From: CmP2 sp052084925 | GTDB taxonomy: Bacteria > Actinomycetota > Actinomycetes > Actinomycetales > Micrococcaceae | Length of the DNA: 64,000 bases | Assembly (NCBI GenBank): GCA_052084925.1 | Contig: JBQDEV010000002.1 | Location: 124,001-188,000, forward strand | Reading direction: 5' to 3' | In this document: positions 44,381 through 53,648 of the stretch, one piece after another | How the letters are laid out: each line of letters begins with the position of its first letter | Numbering within the stretch: the stretch's first letter is position 1 | The notes under the pieces: generated by a model | What the model saw: the letters and a program-made list of their open reading frames with translations, nothing else | The model's database searches: none | Told to the model about the DNA's origin: nothing | Made by a program: the position numbers and the translations under genes

Positions 44381-45955
44381 ATGACATTGGAGAACACAGC
44401 ACTGATTCGCCTGACGGCCCTGCAGATGGCCGAGAAGCTGCGCGCCGGGGAGGTCACCTCGGTGCAGCTCACTCAGGCACACCTCGATCGCATCGCCGAG
44501 GTGGACGGCACCATCGACGACGACGGCGCACCCACCGGCGTGCACGCGTTCCTGCATGTCTCCGGCGACGAAGCCCTGGCCACCGCGGCCGAGGTCGACG
44601 CGATCCGCGCGGCCGGCGGCCCCGAGGCCGAGGCCCTGCATCCGTTGGCGGGTGTGCCGATCGCGGTGAAGGACAACATCGTCACCACCGGTCAGCCCAC
44701 CACTGCCGCGTCGAAGATGCTCGAGGGCTGGATGAGCCCCTACGACGCCACCGTCGTGGAGAAGGTCCGGGCAGCGAAGCTACCGATCCTGGGCAAAACA
44801 AACCTCGACGAATTCGCCATGGGCGGCTCCACCGAGTACTCGGCCTACGGCAACACCCGCAACCCCTGGGACCCGGAGCGGGTACCCGGCGGCTCCGGGG
44901 GCGGCTCGGCTGCCGCAGTCTCCGCGTTCATGGCCCCGCTGGCCCTGGGCTCCGACACCGGCGGCTCCATCCGCGAGCCCGGCGCCTACACCGGAACGGT
45001 GGGCACCAAGCCGACCTACGGTGCGGTCTCCCGGTACGGGCTGATCGCCATGGCGTCGTCGCTGGACCAGATCGGCCCGGCCGCACGCACCGTCGCCGAT
45101 GCCGCCGCGCTCCAGGAGCTCATCGGCGGGCACGACCCCAAGGACTCCACCTCGCTGCCCCAAGACCTCACCGGTCTGCTGGAGGCCGCGGGCCACCGCG
45201 ACCTGAGCGGGGTGCGTGTCGGCGTCATTACCGAGCTGCAGGGCGAGGGCTACCAGGAGCCGGTCCAGCGCGTCTTCGAGGAGAACCTTCAGACGTTGCG
45301 CGATGCTGGCGCCGAGATCGTCGAGGTCTCCTGCCCGCACTTCCGGTACGCGCTGGGCGCCTACTACCTGATCATGCCCTCGGAGGTGTCCTCCAACCTC
45401 GCCAAGTTCGACGGCGTGCGCTACGGCCAGCGCGTCGTCCCTGAGGGCGGGGGCACCATCGAACAGGTCATGTCCGCCACCCGCGCCGCCGGCTTCGGTG
45501 ACGAGGTCAAGCGCCGGATCATCTTGGGCACCTACGCGCTCTCCGCCGGCTACTACGACGCCTACTACGGCTCCGCCCAGAAGGTGCGCACCCTGGTGCA
45601 GCAGGACTTCGAAGCGGCATTCGAGCAGGTCGATGTCCTGGTCTCCCCGGCCTCGCCGCGGCTGCCGTTCCGGTTCGGCGAGCAGATCGACGACCCGGTG
45701 ACCCTGTACCTCAACGACGTCACCACCATTCCGGCCAACCTGGCCGGAGTGCCCGGCATCGCGGTGCCCTCGGGTGTCGTCGACGGGCTGCCGGTGGGCG
45801 TGCAGTTCATGGCCCCGGCCACGGAAGACGCCCGACTGTACCGGGTGGCAGGTGCCCTAGAGGCCCTCGTCACCGAGAAGCTGGGTTCCCCGATCCACAC
45901 GCAGGCACCCGAGGTGCCCGCCGCCGCACTGACCACCGCAGGAGGCCAGCACTGA
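44381..45955 (+). CDS. gatA: Asp/Glu-tRNA amidotransferase subunit A
   Basis: The amidase-signature glutaminase subunit, 524 residues. The Lys97-Ser172-Ser196 triad is visible (VKDNIV, PGGSGGGSAA, SDTGGSIREP), with the same 75- and 24-residue spacings as S. aureus GatA. The ATG at 44381 has GGGAG upstream. Its TGA overlaps the gatB ATG, so the subunits are co-translated. Confidence 0.97.
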   Translation: MTLENTALIRLTALQMAEKLRAGEVTSVQLTQAHLDRIAEVDGTIDDDGAPTGVHAFLHVSGDEALATAAEVDAIRAAGGPEAEALHPLAGVPIAVKDNIVTTGQPTTAASKMLEGWMSPYDATVVEKVRAAKLPILGKTNLDEFAMGGSTEYSAYGNTRNPWDPERVPGGSGGGSAAAVSAFMAPLALGSDTGGSIREPGAYTGTVGTKPTYGAVSRYGLIAMASSLDQIGPAARTVADAAALQELIGGHDPKDSTSLPQDLTGLLEAAGHRDLSGVRVGVITELQGEGYQEPVQRVFEENLQTLRDAGAEIVEVSCPHFRYALGAYYLIMPSEVSSNLAKFDGVRYGQRVVPEGGGTIEQVMSATRAAGFGDEVKRRIILGTYALSAGYYDAYYGSAQKVRTLVQQDFEAAFEQVDVLVSPASPRLPFRFGEQIDDPVTLYLNDVTTIPANLAGVPGIAVPSGVVDGLPVGVQFMAPATEDARLYRVAGALEALVTEKLGSPIHTQAPEVPAAALTTAGGQH

Positions 45956-47454
45956 TGACCACCGAGATCATGAGCTACGACGACGCCCTGGCGCAGTTCG
46001 ACCCGGTGCTGGGCTTCGAGGTCCACGTCGAGCTGAACACCGCCACCAAGATGTTCTCTTCGGCGCCCAACGCCTTCGGCGATGTTCCGAACACGAACGT
46101 CACCGAGGTGGATCTGGGTCTGCCCGGCGTGCTGCCGGTCGTCAACGGCACCGCCGTCGAGTATGCGATCCGCCTGGGCCTGGCACTGAACTGCCAGATC
46201 GCGGATTCCTGCCGGTTCGCCCGGAAGAACTACTTCTACCCGGACACCCCGAAGAACTTCCAGACCTCCCAGTATGACGAACCCATCGCCTTCGAGGGGT
46301 ATCTGGACCTGGAACTCGAAGACGGCGAGGTCTTCCGCGTCGAGATCGAGCGGGCCCACATGGAAGAGGACGCCGGCAAGCTGACCCACCAGGGCGGCAC
46401 CGGCCGCATCCAGGGCGCGGCCTCCTCGCTGGTCGACTACAACCGAGCCGGGGTGCCGCTGATCGAGATCGTCACCAAGCCGATCGTCGGTGCCGGCGAA
46501 CGCGCTCCTGAACTGGCACGGGCCTACGTCACCGCGGTGCGCGAGATCGTCAAGGCGCTCGACATTTCGGATGCTCGCATGGAGCGCGGCAACGTGCGTT
46601 GCGACGCCAACGTCTCGCTGATGCCCAAGGGCGCCGAGGTCTTCGGCACCCGCACCGAGACGAAGAATGTCAACTCAACCCGCGCCGTGGCCCATGCGGT
46701 CACCTTCGAGATCCAGCGCCAGGCGGCCCTGCTGCAGGCCGGTGAGCCCATCGTCCAGGAGACCCGTCACTGGCACGAGGACACCCGCACCACCACCTCC
46801 GGGCGGCCGAAGTCCGACGCCGATGATTACCGCTACTTCCCGGAGCCGGACCTCGTGCCGCTGCACATCGACCGCGAATGGGTCGAGCGCGTGCGCGCCG
46901 AGCTGCCCGAGCTGCCAGCGGTGCGCAATAAGCGGCTGAAGGCCGAGTGGGGCTTCTCGGATGAGGAGTTCCGCGACGTCGTCAACGCCGGGGTGCTCGT
47001 TGAGATCGCCGCGACCGTCGACGCCGGCACCTCACCGGCGGCCGCCCGCAAGTGGTGGATGGGCGAGATCGCCCGCTTGGCGAATCTTGCCGAGAAGGAG
47101 ATCGCCGAACTCGGTGTCACCGCCCAGCACGTGGCGGAGATCGAGGAGCTGATCGCTGCCAAGACCATCAACGACAAGATCGCCAAGCAGGTCCTCGGTC
47201 ATGTCGCCGAAGGGGAGGGGGCGCCGAAGCAGATCGTCGAAGCCCGCTCGCTGGCTGTCGTTTCGGACGACGGAGCGCTCACCGAGGCCATCGACGCAGC
47301 AATGGCAGACAACCCCGATGTCGTCGAGAAGGTCAAGGCCGGCAAGGTCCAGGCCATTGGCGCCCTCATCGGACCCGTCATGAAGGCGACCCGCGGACAG
47401 GCCGACGCCGGCCGCGTGCGCGAGATCGTGATGGAGAAGCTCGGCGTCTCCTGA
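45955..47454 (+). CDS. gatB: Asp/Glu-tRNA amidotransferase subunit B
   Basis: The 499-residue subunit that activates the tRNA-bound glutamate or aspartate by phosphorylation and hands it ammonia from GatA. Signatures are LGFEVHVELNT, RKNYFYPDTPKNFQTSQYD and KNVNSTRAVAHA in the catalytic cradle, followed by the helical and YqeY-like C-terminal tRNA-binding region. It closes the gatCAB operon, with a strong hairpin 56 bp downstream. Confidence 0.97.
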   Translation: MTTEIMSYDDALAQFDPVLGFEVHVELNTATKMFSSAPNAFGDVPNTNVTEVDLGLPGVLPVVNGTAVEYAIRLGLALNCQIADSCRFARKNYFYPDTPKNFQTSQYDEPIAFEGYLDLELEDGEVFRVEIERAHMEEDAGKLTHQGGTGRIQGAASSLVDYNRAGVPLIEIVTKPIVGAGERAPELARAYVTAVREIVKALDISDARMERGNVRCDANVSLMPKGAEVFGTRTETKNVNSTRAVAHAVTFEIQRQAALLQAGEPIVQETRHWHEDTRTTTSGRPKSDADDYRYFPEPDLVPLHIDREWVERVRAELPELPAVRNKRLKAEWGFSDEEFRDVVNAGVLVEIAATVDAGTSPAAARKWWMGEIARLANLAEKEIAELGVTAQHVAEIEELIAAKTINDKIAKQVLGHVAEGEGAPKQIVEARSLAVVSDDGALTEAIDAAMADNPDVVEKVKAGKVQAIGALIGPVMKATRGQADAGRVREIVMEKLGVS

Positions 47455-47509
47455 GCCGACCCGAACTGATCCGAGCAAGGCTGCACCGGCAGACACACGG
47501 GATACCCAC

Positions 47510-47549
47510 GGCGAAGCCCGGCGGAGATTCGTCTCCGCCGGGCTTCGCC
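47510..47549 (+). terminator. Perfect 18-bp UUCG hairpin after gatB
   Basis: Arms of 18 bp (GGCGAAGCCCGGCGGAGA and its exact complement) close on a TTCG tetraloop, an exceptionally stable hairpin. There is no U-run. Its placement after gatB marks the end of the operon. Confidence 0.85.
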
Positions 47550-47716
47550 GTTCCCGGTCAGCGATGGCGCAGGCTTCACGGTGCGTTGAGACACGCCAGA
47601 GGTCTCGTTTAGAACGGGTTCATCTCCCGGCAAGGTGAGTTCGTGAGGGTGGAGAGGATGCGCTGAGCGCATCATCACTCGCACAGCTGAGACCACCACC
47701 GGAAGAGGACCTCACG

Positions 47717-48670
47717 ATGACCCGACGACTGCTCGCCGTCTCCGCCGCCCTGACCGCCAGCCTGGCTCTTGCCGCCTGTGGAGGCGATGCCTCCTCCACC
47801 GACGCCGAGAATGACACCGACCAGGCCAGCGCCGCCGACAGTGCCGCAGCGGTCTGCGCTGAGTTCGAGCCGCTGCGCTTCTCCGACACGGGCGTGGAGG
47901 GTCTCGAGACCCTGGTGCTGGAGTTTGAGGATTTCCGCGTGGCCCTGGAAGAGGTCACCGGCCTCGCCGTCGAGTTCGAGCCCATGGCCTCGCGCACCGC
48001 AGCGGCCACCGCCTTGCAATATGACGATCTCGACGTGCTGCTCACCGGCCCCGCCGAGTACGTGGTGCTCAAGGAGGAAGCCGATGCGCTGCCGCTGGCG
48101 GGGGTGACCCGGGACAACTACAAGGCCGCCATCTTCAAGCGCGCCGACTCGGACTTGGAATCGGTGGCCGACCTGGAAGGTGGAACCCTGATCACCAAGG
48201 AGGTCGGCTCCACCTCCGGTCACCTGGGCCCGCTGGAGATGCTGGTCTCGGCCGACCTGGATCCGAACGTCGGCGACGTGGAGGTGGTACCACTCTCCGA
48301 CACCCACATCGAAGCATTCGCCACCGGTGACGGGGACGCACTGGGCACCGGGATCTCCGACCTGGACACCATCCAAGAGATGATGGGCGAGGACGCCGTC
48401 GAGGTGCTTGAAGAGGGTCCGGACCTGCCCAACGACCTGTTCATCGCCCGCACCGGGCTGGGCGAGGACTGCGCCAGCTACCTGCAGGATGCCTTGGTCG
48501 AGAACCAGGATGTGCTCCTGGAGGCCATCGTGCAAACCGGGGAGAACGACAAGTACCTCGACTCCGAATTCGTCGAGGCCGCTGACGGCGACTACGATCC
48601 GACCCGCCGTGCTTTTGAAGCCGCCGGGTTCTCCCAGTACGCCGACCTGCCTGACGAGGACGAGCAGTAA
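47717..48670 (+). CDS. phnD: Phosphonate/phosphate-type ABC transporter binding lipoprotein
   Basis: A 317-residue PhnD-family solute-binding protein. The signal peptide ends in lipobox LAAC with lipidated Cys21, followed by a Ser/Asp-rich spacer. The fold shows LDVLLTGPAEYVV, ITKEVGSTSGHLGPLEML and a long acidic C-terminal half. Substrates in this family include phosphonates, phosphite and phosphate; no C-P lyase or phosphite dehydrogenase gene is nearby, so the substrate is open. Its stop shares a base with the ATPase start. Confidence 0.85.
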   Translation: MTRRLLAVSAALTASLALAACGGDASSTDAENDTDQASAADSAAAVCAEFEPLRFSDTGVEGLETLVLEFEDFRVALEEVTGLAVEFEPMASRTAAATALQYDDLDVLLTGPAEYVVLKEEADALPLAGVTRDNYKAAIFKRADSDLESVADLEGGTLITKEVGSTSGHLGPLEMLVSADLDPNVGDVEVVPLSDTHIEAFATGDGDALGTGISDLDTIQEMMGEDAVEVLEEGPDLPNDLFIARTGLGEDCASYLQDALVENQDVLLEAIVQTGENDKYLDSEFVEAADGDYDPTRRAFEAAGFSQYADLPDEDEQ

Positions 48671-49476
48671 TGTCCCAGCCTGACGAACAGGGGCCGAGCG
48701 TGATCCAGCTCGCCGGGCTGAGCAAGCGGTTCCGGGACGGCACCCGAGCACTGCACGAGGTCGACCTCGCGGTGCGCCCCGGAGAGACCGTGGTGCTGCT
48801 CGGGGCTAACGGCTCCGGTAAGTCCACCCTGCAGAAATGCCTCACCCGGCTGGTGGCACCGACCTCGGGCTCGGCGCGAGTGCTGGGCACCGACGTGACC
48901 ACCGCCTCCGCCGGGGAGATCACCCGGTTGCGTCGTCGCGTCGGCGTGGTGCACCAGAAGATCAACCTGGTGCGGGAACTCTCGGTGCTGACTAACGTCA
49001 TCCACGGCTGCCTGGGGCGAGCGGGTTCTCCTCGCAACTGGTTCGCCGCCACCGCCCGCACCGAACAGCGGGAGGAAGCCATGGATGCCCTGGAACACGT
49101 GGGCCTGGCCGAGGTCGCCGGACGGCGCGCCGAGCAGCTCTCAGGTGGCCAGCAGCAGCGTGTGGCCATCGCCCGGATGCTGATGCAGCGCCCGGACCTC
49201 GTGCTGGCCGACGAGCCGGTGGCTGCTTTGGATCCGCGCGCCGGTCGGGTGGTGATGGACCTGCTCTGGCAGATCGCCGCGGAACAGGGCATCACCCTGG
49301 TGTGCACGCTGCATCAGCTCGAGCTGGCCCGTGCCTACGGCGATCGCGTGGTTGCCCTGCGAGATGGACGCGTGGAGATGGATACCCGCATGAGCCAGGT
49401 GGCCGATGCGCAGCTGGAAGGGCTGTACACCAGCGACGACGACGCCGACGACTGGGTGAGAGGAGCCCGCCTGTGA
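48670..49476 (+). CDS. phnC: Phosphonate/phosphate-type ABC transporter ATPase
   Basis: A 268-residue ABC ATPase. Walker A is LGANGSGKST (residues 44-53), the signature LSGGQQQRVAIARM, Walker B LVLADEPVAALD and the switch His is in CTLHQLELA. PhnC-type spacing fits the adjacent PhnD and PhnE. The stop overlaps the permease GTG by 4 bp. Confidence 0.9.
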   Translation: MSQPDEQGPSVIQLAGLSKRFRDGTRALHEVDLAVRPGETVVLLGANGSGKSTLQKCLTRLVAPTSGSARVLGTDVTTASAGEITRLRRRVGVVHQKINLVRELSVLTNVIHGCLGRAGSPRNWFAATARTEQREEAMDALEHVGLAEVAGRRAEQLSGGQQQRVAIARMLMQRPDLVLADEPVAALDPRAGRVVMDLLWQIAAEQGITLVCTLHQLELARAYGDRVVALRDGRVEMDTRMSQVADAQLEGLYTSDDDADDWVRGARL

Positions 49477-50333
49477 CCGTCACCTCGAGTGATACCACAC
49501 GGAACATCGCCACCCCGGGGGCAGTGGAGGCCGCGCCACCGCGCTGGCGGCGTCCGCGCTGGTCGTCCCTGTTGATCGGACTCATTCTGCTGGGGCTGGC
49601 CGTGAACGGGATCCGGCGGATGGACGTGACCTGGGCGCGCATCGCGCAGGGACCAGAGAATATCTGGGGGTTCGTCACCGGGGCCATCCCGCCGAACATC
49701 GAGCGGTTCCCGAACCTGGCTGAGGCGATGCTGGAGACCCTGGAAATCGCGATCATCGGCACCGGAATTGGTGTGGTCCTCAGCATTCCCGCCGCGCTGT
49801 TGGCCGCGCAGAACACCACGCCGCTACCCGGGCTCGGCTTCGCCGTGCGGTTCGTGCTGACGGTGCTGCGCTCTGTGCCGGATCTGGTGTGGGCGCTGAT
49901 CTTCGTGATGGCGGTGGGCCTGGGGCCGCTGGCCGGGATCCTGGCGATCGCCGTCGACGTGCTCGGCTTCGCCGGCCGGTTCTTCGCCGAACGGATCGAG
50001 GAGGTCGAGCGCGGACCCATCGACGCGCTGCGCTCCACCGGTGCCGGAGGCATCGCCGTCGTCGTCGCCGCGGTGTTGCCTGCCTCGTTCGCCTCGTTCA
50101 CCGCCACCAGCCTGTACTGCGTGGAGAAGTCTATTCGTGGCGCCACCATTCTGGGCATGGTGGGTGCCGGTGGAATTGGCATGGAACTGACCCCGGCGTT
50201 CAACCTGCGCCAGTTCGACACCGCGTTCACCATCATCCTGATGATTTTGGTGGTGGTCTTCCTGGCGGAGCAGCTCAGCTCGCTGGTGCGCCGCAAGATG
50301 CTCGGCGCCGATCAGCTCCGCCGCGCGGTCTGA
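49473..50333 (+). CDS. phnE: Phosphonate/phosphate-type ABC transporter permease
   Basis: A 286-residue permease with about six membrane helices. The docking loop is GPIDALRSTGAGGIAVVVAAVLP, and the later segment GATILGMVGAGGIGMEL is typical of PhnE. The GTG at 49473 overlaps the ATPase stop (GTGA); longer frames upstream run inside phnC. The operon ends here with one permease gene, which would act as a homodimer. A weak bulged hairpin follows at 50356-50378. Confidence 0.88.
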   Translation: MTVTSSDTTRNIATPGAVEAAPPRWRRPRWSSLLIGLILLGLAVNGIRRMDVTWARIAQGPENIWGFVTGAIPPNIERFPNLAEAMLETLEIAIIGTGIGVVLSIPAALLAAQNTTPLPGLGFAVRFVLTVLRSVPDLVWALIFVMAVGLGPLAGILAIAVDVLGFAGRFFAERIEEVERGPIDALRSTGAGGIAVVVAAVLPASFASFTATSLYCVEKSIRGATILGMVGAGGIGMELTPAFNLRQFDTAFTIILMILVVVFLAEQLSSLVRRKMLGADQLRRAV

Positions 50334-50373
50334 CGGCACCCAAGCATCCGGCGAGTCTGACACCCAGCCAGGG

Positions 50374-51498
50374 TCAGAACCGCAGCAGCGCCCCGACGTC
50401 TTCCACACGACCGTCGGAGATCACCACCAGGGTGCCCGAACTGTTCAGGGTGTGCAGGATCGCGCGGTCGACGTCGCCCTCGTCGCTGCCACTTCCGGTG
50501 TCTGCTCCGGACTGTTCCGGCGCCGGGTTGATGAACAGGGTATCGACGCGGCCCTGTTGTGCTGCCTCCCGGACCTGCTCGGGCTGAGCGATGCCGTTGC
50601 CGGTTCCGTGCGCTGCGGCGAAGCGGTCGAAGGCGGCGTCGTCATTCTTCTCGAACCAGGAGCGCACGATGCCCCAGGCAGCGGCGTGCAGATCGGTGGG
50701 ATTCGTGGCGTCGGGATTGCCTGGGATGAAATCGTCGAGCAGAACAGGGTAGGCGCTGAGCCGCTTCATCAGCGGATGCGCTTCGGCGACCGAGGCCAGC
50801 ACCATGGGCTGACTGCGCGCCTTGCCCAGCAGTGTCCCGAGTCCGTCGCCGACCGCCTTGACGAACTTCTCCTTGTCGATCTGGTCGATCTCATCTCCGG
50901 AACCGTGACCATGGAACATGGCCTTGCCGCCGCCGGTGGAGCGGTGCTGCAACTGCTTCTGCCGTTCCTCGGGATCGACCACCTCGTCGATGCTGGCCGG
51001 CACTGTGTCGCCGAGCTCCACGGGGTGAATCGAGTCCTCGGTGGCGTTGAACAACCGCACCTTATTCCGAGAGAGTCCGAGCACGTAGAACGCGTGCGAG
51101 CTCGTCAGGGCGGGCGCGATCGGGCGCAGGACGAAGTGATCGTTGACGGCGACCTGCTCCTCCAGTGAGAGCCCGAGCCGGTAGACGAAGTGCACTCCGT
51201 CGGCGGCGAACGCGGCCAGACTCTGCGACTGGTTGCGCAGGAACGTCCCGTCGGTGGCGAGCTGTTCCAGAGGAGCCACGATGCGCTTCGCCGTCGCCTC
51301 GTCGGTGCCCTGCTCCACCAGGGCCCGCGCTGCCGTGGTGGTCAGCGACTTGATCCTGGTACCGGTGTCCTGGGGCTGATGGTGGGCGGGGGCGGTCGGA
51401 GCGAAGAGCGAGACCACCGGTCCCGCGGCCGCCGCCATGGCCTTCAGATCGTCGTCGGTGATGTGGTCGAATGAGCCAAGAGTCTTCGATGCATCCAT
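50374..51498 (-). CDS. baeRF-family (archaeo-eukaryotic release factor-like) protein
   Basis: A 374-residue protein matching the bacterial archaeo-eukaryotic release factor 1-like (baeRF) families. The central part (AFYVLGLSRNKVRLFNATE) and the C-terminal segment (GRVDTLFINPAPEQ then AILHTLNSSGTLVVISD) carry the eRF1 domain 2/3-like pattern. A FHGHGSGDEIDQIDKEKF motif lies between. Such proteins are proposed, not proven, to act on stalled ribosomes or peptidyl-tRNA. It stands alone, opposite to phnDCE. Confidence 0.75.
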   Translation of the reverse strand: MDASKTLGSFDHITDDDLKAMAAAAGPVVSLFAPTAPAHHQPQDTGTRIKSLTTTAARALVEQGTDEATAKRIVAPLEQLATDGTFLRNQSQSLAAFAADGVHFVYRLGLSLEEQVAVNDHFVLRPIAPALTSSHAFYVLGLSRNKVRLFNATEDSIHPVELGDTVPASIDEVVDPEERQKQLQHRSTGGGKAMFHGHGSGDEIDQIDKEKFVKAVGDGLGTLLGKARSQPMVLASVAEAHPLMKRLSAYPVLLDDFIPGNPDATNPTDLHAAAWGIVRSWFEKNDDAAFDRFAAAHGTGNGIAQPEQVREAAQQGRVDTLFINPAPEQSGADTGSGSDEGDVDRAILHTLNSSGTLVVISDGRVEDVGALLRF

Positions 51499-51564
51499 AG
51501 GTCCACGTTACTGATGATCCTCGACTTTGACGAGACCCCGGTCACAGGTTCTCGTCTCCCGGGC

Positions 51565-52461
51565 CTAATTCAGCACGACGGTGCGGTTGCCGTTGAGGAA
51601 CACCCGGCGCTCGCAGTGCCATTTCACGGCGTTGGCCAGCGCCTTGCACTCGGAGTCGCGACCGACCGCCACCAGGTCCTCCGGGCCGAAGGTGTGGTCT
51701 ACCTGCAGGACCTGCTGGGCGATGATCGGGCCCTCATCGAGCTCGTCGTTGACGTAGTGGGCGGTGGCCCCCACGGTCTTCACGCCCCGGTCGTAGGCCT
51801 GGTGATAGGGCTTGGCGCCCTTGAAGGAGGGCAAGAACGAATGGTGGATGTTGATCGCTCGCCCGGTCAGTGCGGTGGTCAGCTCATCCGAGAGGATCTG
51901 CATGTAGCGAGCCAGAATCACCAGGTCGATGTCGAAGCGATCCACCAGCTCCAACAGTTTCGACTCGGCCTCCGGCTTGGTGGCGCTGGTGACCGGGACG
52001 TGGAAGAACGGGATGCCGTGCCACTCGACGAGTCCGCGATGATCGGGATGGTTGGAGACGACGGCTCCGATGTCGATGGGCAGCTCGCCGACGCGGGCGC
52101 GATAGAGCAGGTCGTTGAGGCAGTGCCCGAATTTGGACACCATGATCAGCACCCGCTGCGGGGCGTCATGGGCAGAAAGGCTCCACTCCGCGCCGTAGGA
52201 CTCGGCCAGCTGAGCAACCTCAGCGCGCAGCGGGCCGTCCGCCTCGGCGACGCTGGCATCGGCGACGGAGAAGTGCAGGCGCAGGAAGTAGTGATTGGCG
52301 CGCGGGTCGTCGAACTGCTTGAGCTCGATGATGTCACCCTCGTGGGGGATGAGGGCTCCGGTGAGAGCGTGGACGATCCCGGGGCGCTGGGGGCACGAGA
52401 AGGTCAGGACGAACTCGTTCTTCGAGGGTTCCTGAGGTGCGGAACGAAGCGGAGTGGTCAT
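51565..52461 (-). CDS. purU: Formyltetrahydrofolate deformylase
   Basis: Hydrolyses 10-formyltetrahydrofolate to formate and free tetrahydrofolate. It is 298 residues: an N-terminal ACT domain (FVLTFSCPQRPGIVHALTGA) and a formyltransferase-like catalytic domain with FGHCLNDLL, INIHHSFLPSFKGAKPY and AHYVNDELDEGPII containing the Asn-His-Asp triad. The ATG at 52461 has an AGGAGG ribosome site. In this cluster it would recycle tetrahydrofolate loaded during dimethylglycine demethylation. It diverges from a LysR gene. Confidence 0.95.
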   Translation of the reverse strand: MTTPLRSAPQEPSKNEFVLTFSCPQRPGIVHALTGALIPHEGDIIELKQFDDPRANHYFLRLHFSVADASVAEADGPLRAEVAQLAESYGAEWSLSAHDAPQRVLIMVSKFGHCLNDLLYRARVGELPIDIGAVVSNHPDHRGLVEWHGIPFFHVPVTSATKPEAESKLLELVDRFDIDLVILARYMQILSDELTTALTGRAINIHHSFLPSFKGAKPYHQAYDRGVKTVGATAHYVNDELDEGPIIAQQVLQVDHTFGPEDLVAVGRDSECKALANAVKWHCERRVFLNGNRTVVLN

Positions 52462-52545
52462 GGCGCGCGGCCTCCTGGATGTGTCGGGGAGAATGGAATA
52501 CAGCGTGGGATGTCGCAAGCGTTCGCGACGATGCACGAGCAGTGG

Positions 52546-52578
52546 ATGTACCACTGTACATATTCTGATATATCAGAA
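52546..52578. promoter_or_regulatory. Two palindromes between purU and lysR
   Basis: ATGTAC-N4-GTACAT (52546-52561) and the perfect 16-bp palindrome TTCTGATATATCAGAA (52563-52578) sit one base apart in the divergent promoter region. Their placement fits LysR control of both genes. Confidence 0.65.
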
Positions 52579-52586
52579 GCTAGACT

Positions 52587-52592
52587 TATACT
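52587..52592 (+). promoter_or_regulatory. -10 element of the LysR gene
   Basis: TATACT, a close match to the -10 consensus. The -35 position falls inside the 16-bp palindrome, so binding there should block lysR transcription. Confidence 0.45.
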
Positions 52593-52663
52593 ATGATCTG
52601 AATCACAGCGACGGCAACCCCTGTTTCCGGGGCCGTCGGCCTATCGGCCATTGAGGGGAAACA

Positions 52664-53602
52664 ATGCTCGATCATCGACTCGTGGTGCTCCGGACCTTCG
52701 CCGTGGCAGGAACGCTCGGAGCCACGGCTGACGCCCTGGGGTACTCGCCGTCGGCTGTATCCACCCAGCTGCGTGAATACCAGCGGGCCCTGGGGGTGCG
52801 CCTGGTGGAGAAAGACGGGCGCGGACTGCGCTTGACCCCTGCCGGGCACGCCCTGGTGGATCGCGCCGACGATCTGGTGGCCCTGTGGGAGGGTATCTAC
52901 GCCGAGTTGCGTGACAAGAGCACGGAGGCGGTGCCCACGCTGCTGCGGCTGGGCGGATTCTCGACGGCGACGGGCTCCCTGCTCTCGCCTGCGGCCGCGG
53001 CACTGTCGGCGAAGTACCCGAGCCTCGACGTGCACATCATCGAGGCGGACCCGCAACGGTGCCTGGAACTGCTGGTGGCCGATCGGCTCGACGTCGCCGT
53101 CGTCGTTGCCATGCAGGCCACTCCGCAGGTCAACGACCGTCGCTTGGAGCAGCTGACGCTGATCGACGACCCACTGGATGTGTTGCTGCCGCGCGACCAC
53201 CCGCTGGCCGGGCGCGAAGCCATCGAATTGGAAGAGCTGGCGGGGGAGTCGTGGATCACTGACCGTCCGGGGACGCCCTACCGGGCGCTGTTCGTCACCG
53301 GATTCACCGCCACCGGGGTGATCCCGCAGGTGGTGCACCAGGTCTCCGACTGGGGGTCGCAGGAGGCGCTTGTCGGACATGGCCTGGGTGTGGCCTTCAT
53401 CCCGCGGCTGATGCGGCTGAGCCCGGAGTCCGGGGCGGTGCGGGTGCGCCTGGACCCGGCGTCGGCTCCGAGTCGACGTATCCTGGCGGTCGTCCGCCGG
53501 GGCACCCAGTCCCACGCGCTGTTCGCCGAAGCTCTGGAGACGCTCCATCAGATGGCGGTGCGGTACCAGGAGCCGACGCCTCAGGAATCGGCGGTGGGGT
53601 GA
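52664..53602 (+). CDS. LysR family transcriptional regulator
   Basis: A 312-residue regulator. The N-terminal HTH covers LRTFAVAGTLGATADALGYS then AVSTQLREYQRALG (about 9-44), followed by the linker helix and a periplasmic-binding-protein-like effector domain from about residue 90. It is divergent from purU and next to the formaldehyde dehydrogenase gene, so control of betaine or one-carbon disposal genes is likely. The effector is unknown. Confidence 0.9.
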   Translation: MLDHRLVVLRTFAVAGTLGATADALGYSPSAVSTQLREYQRALGVRLVEKDGRGLRLTPAGHALVDRADDLVALWEGIYAELRDKSTEAVPTLLRLGGFSTATGSLLSPAAAALSAKYPSLDVHIIEADPQRCLELLVADRLDVAVVVAMQATPQVNDRRLEQLTLIDDPLDVLLPRDHPLAGREAIELEELAGESWITDRPGTPYRALFVTGFTATGVIPQVVHQVSDWGSQEALVGHGLGVAFIPRLMRLSPESGAVRVRLDPASAPSRRILAVVRRGTQSHALFAEALETLHQMAVRYQEPTPQESAVG

Positions 53603-53648
53603 GGGTGCCCCGGCGGAGGGGGACCCGCTGAAGGGCGACCGGTGTCGT

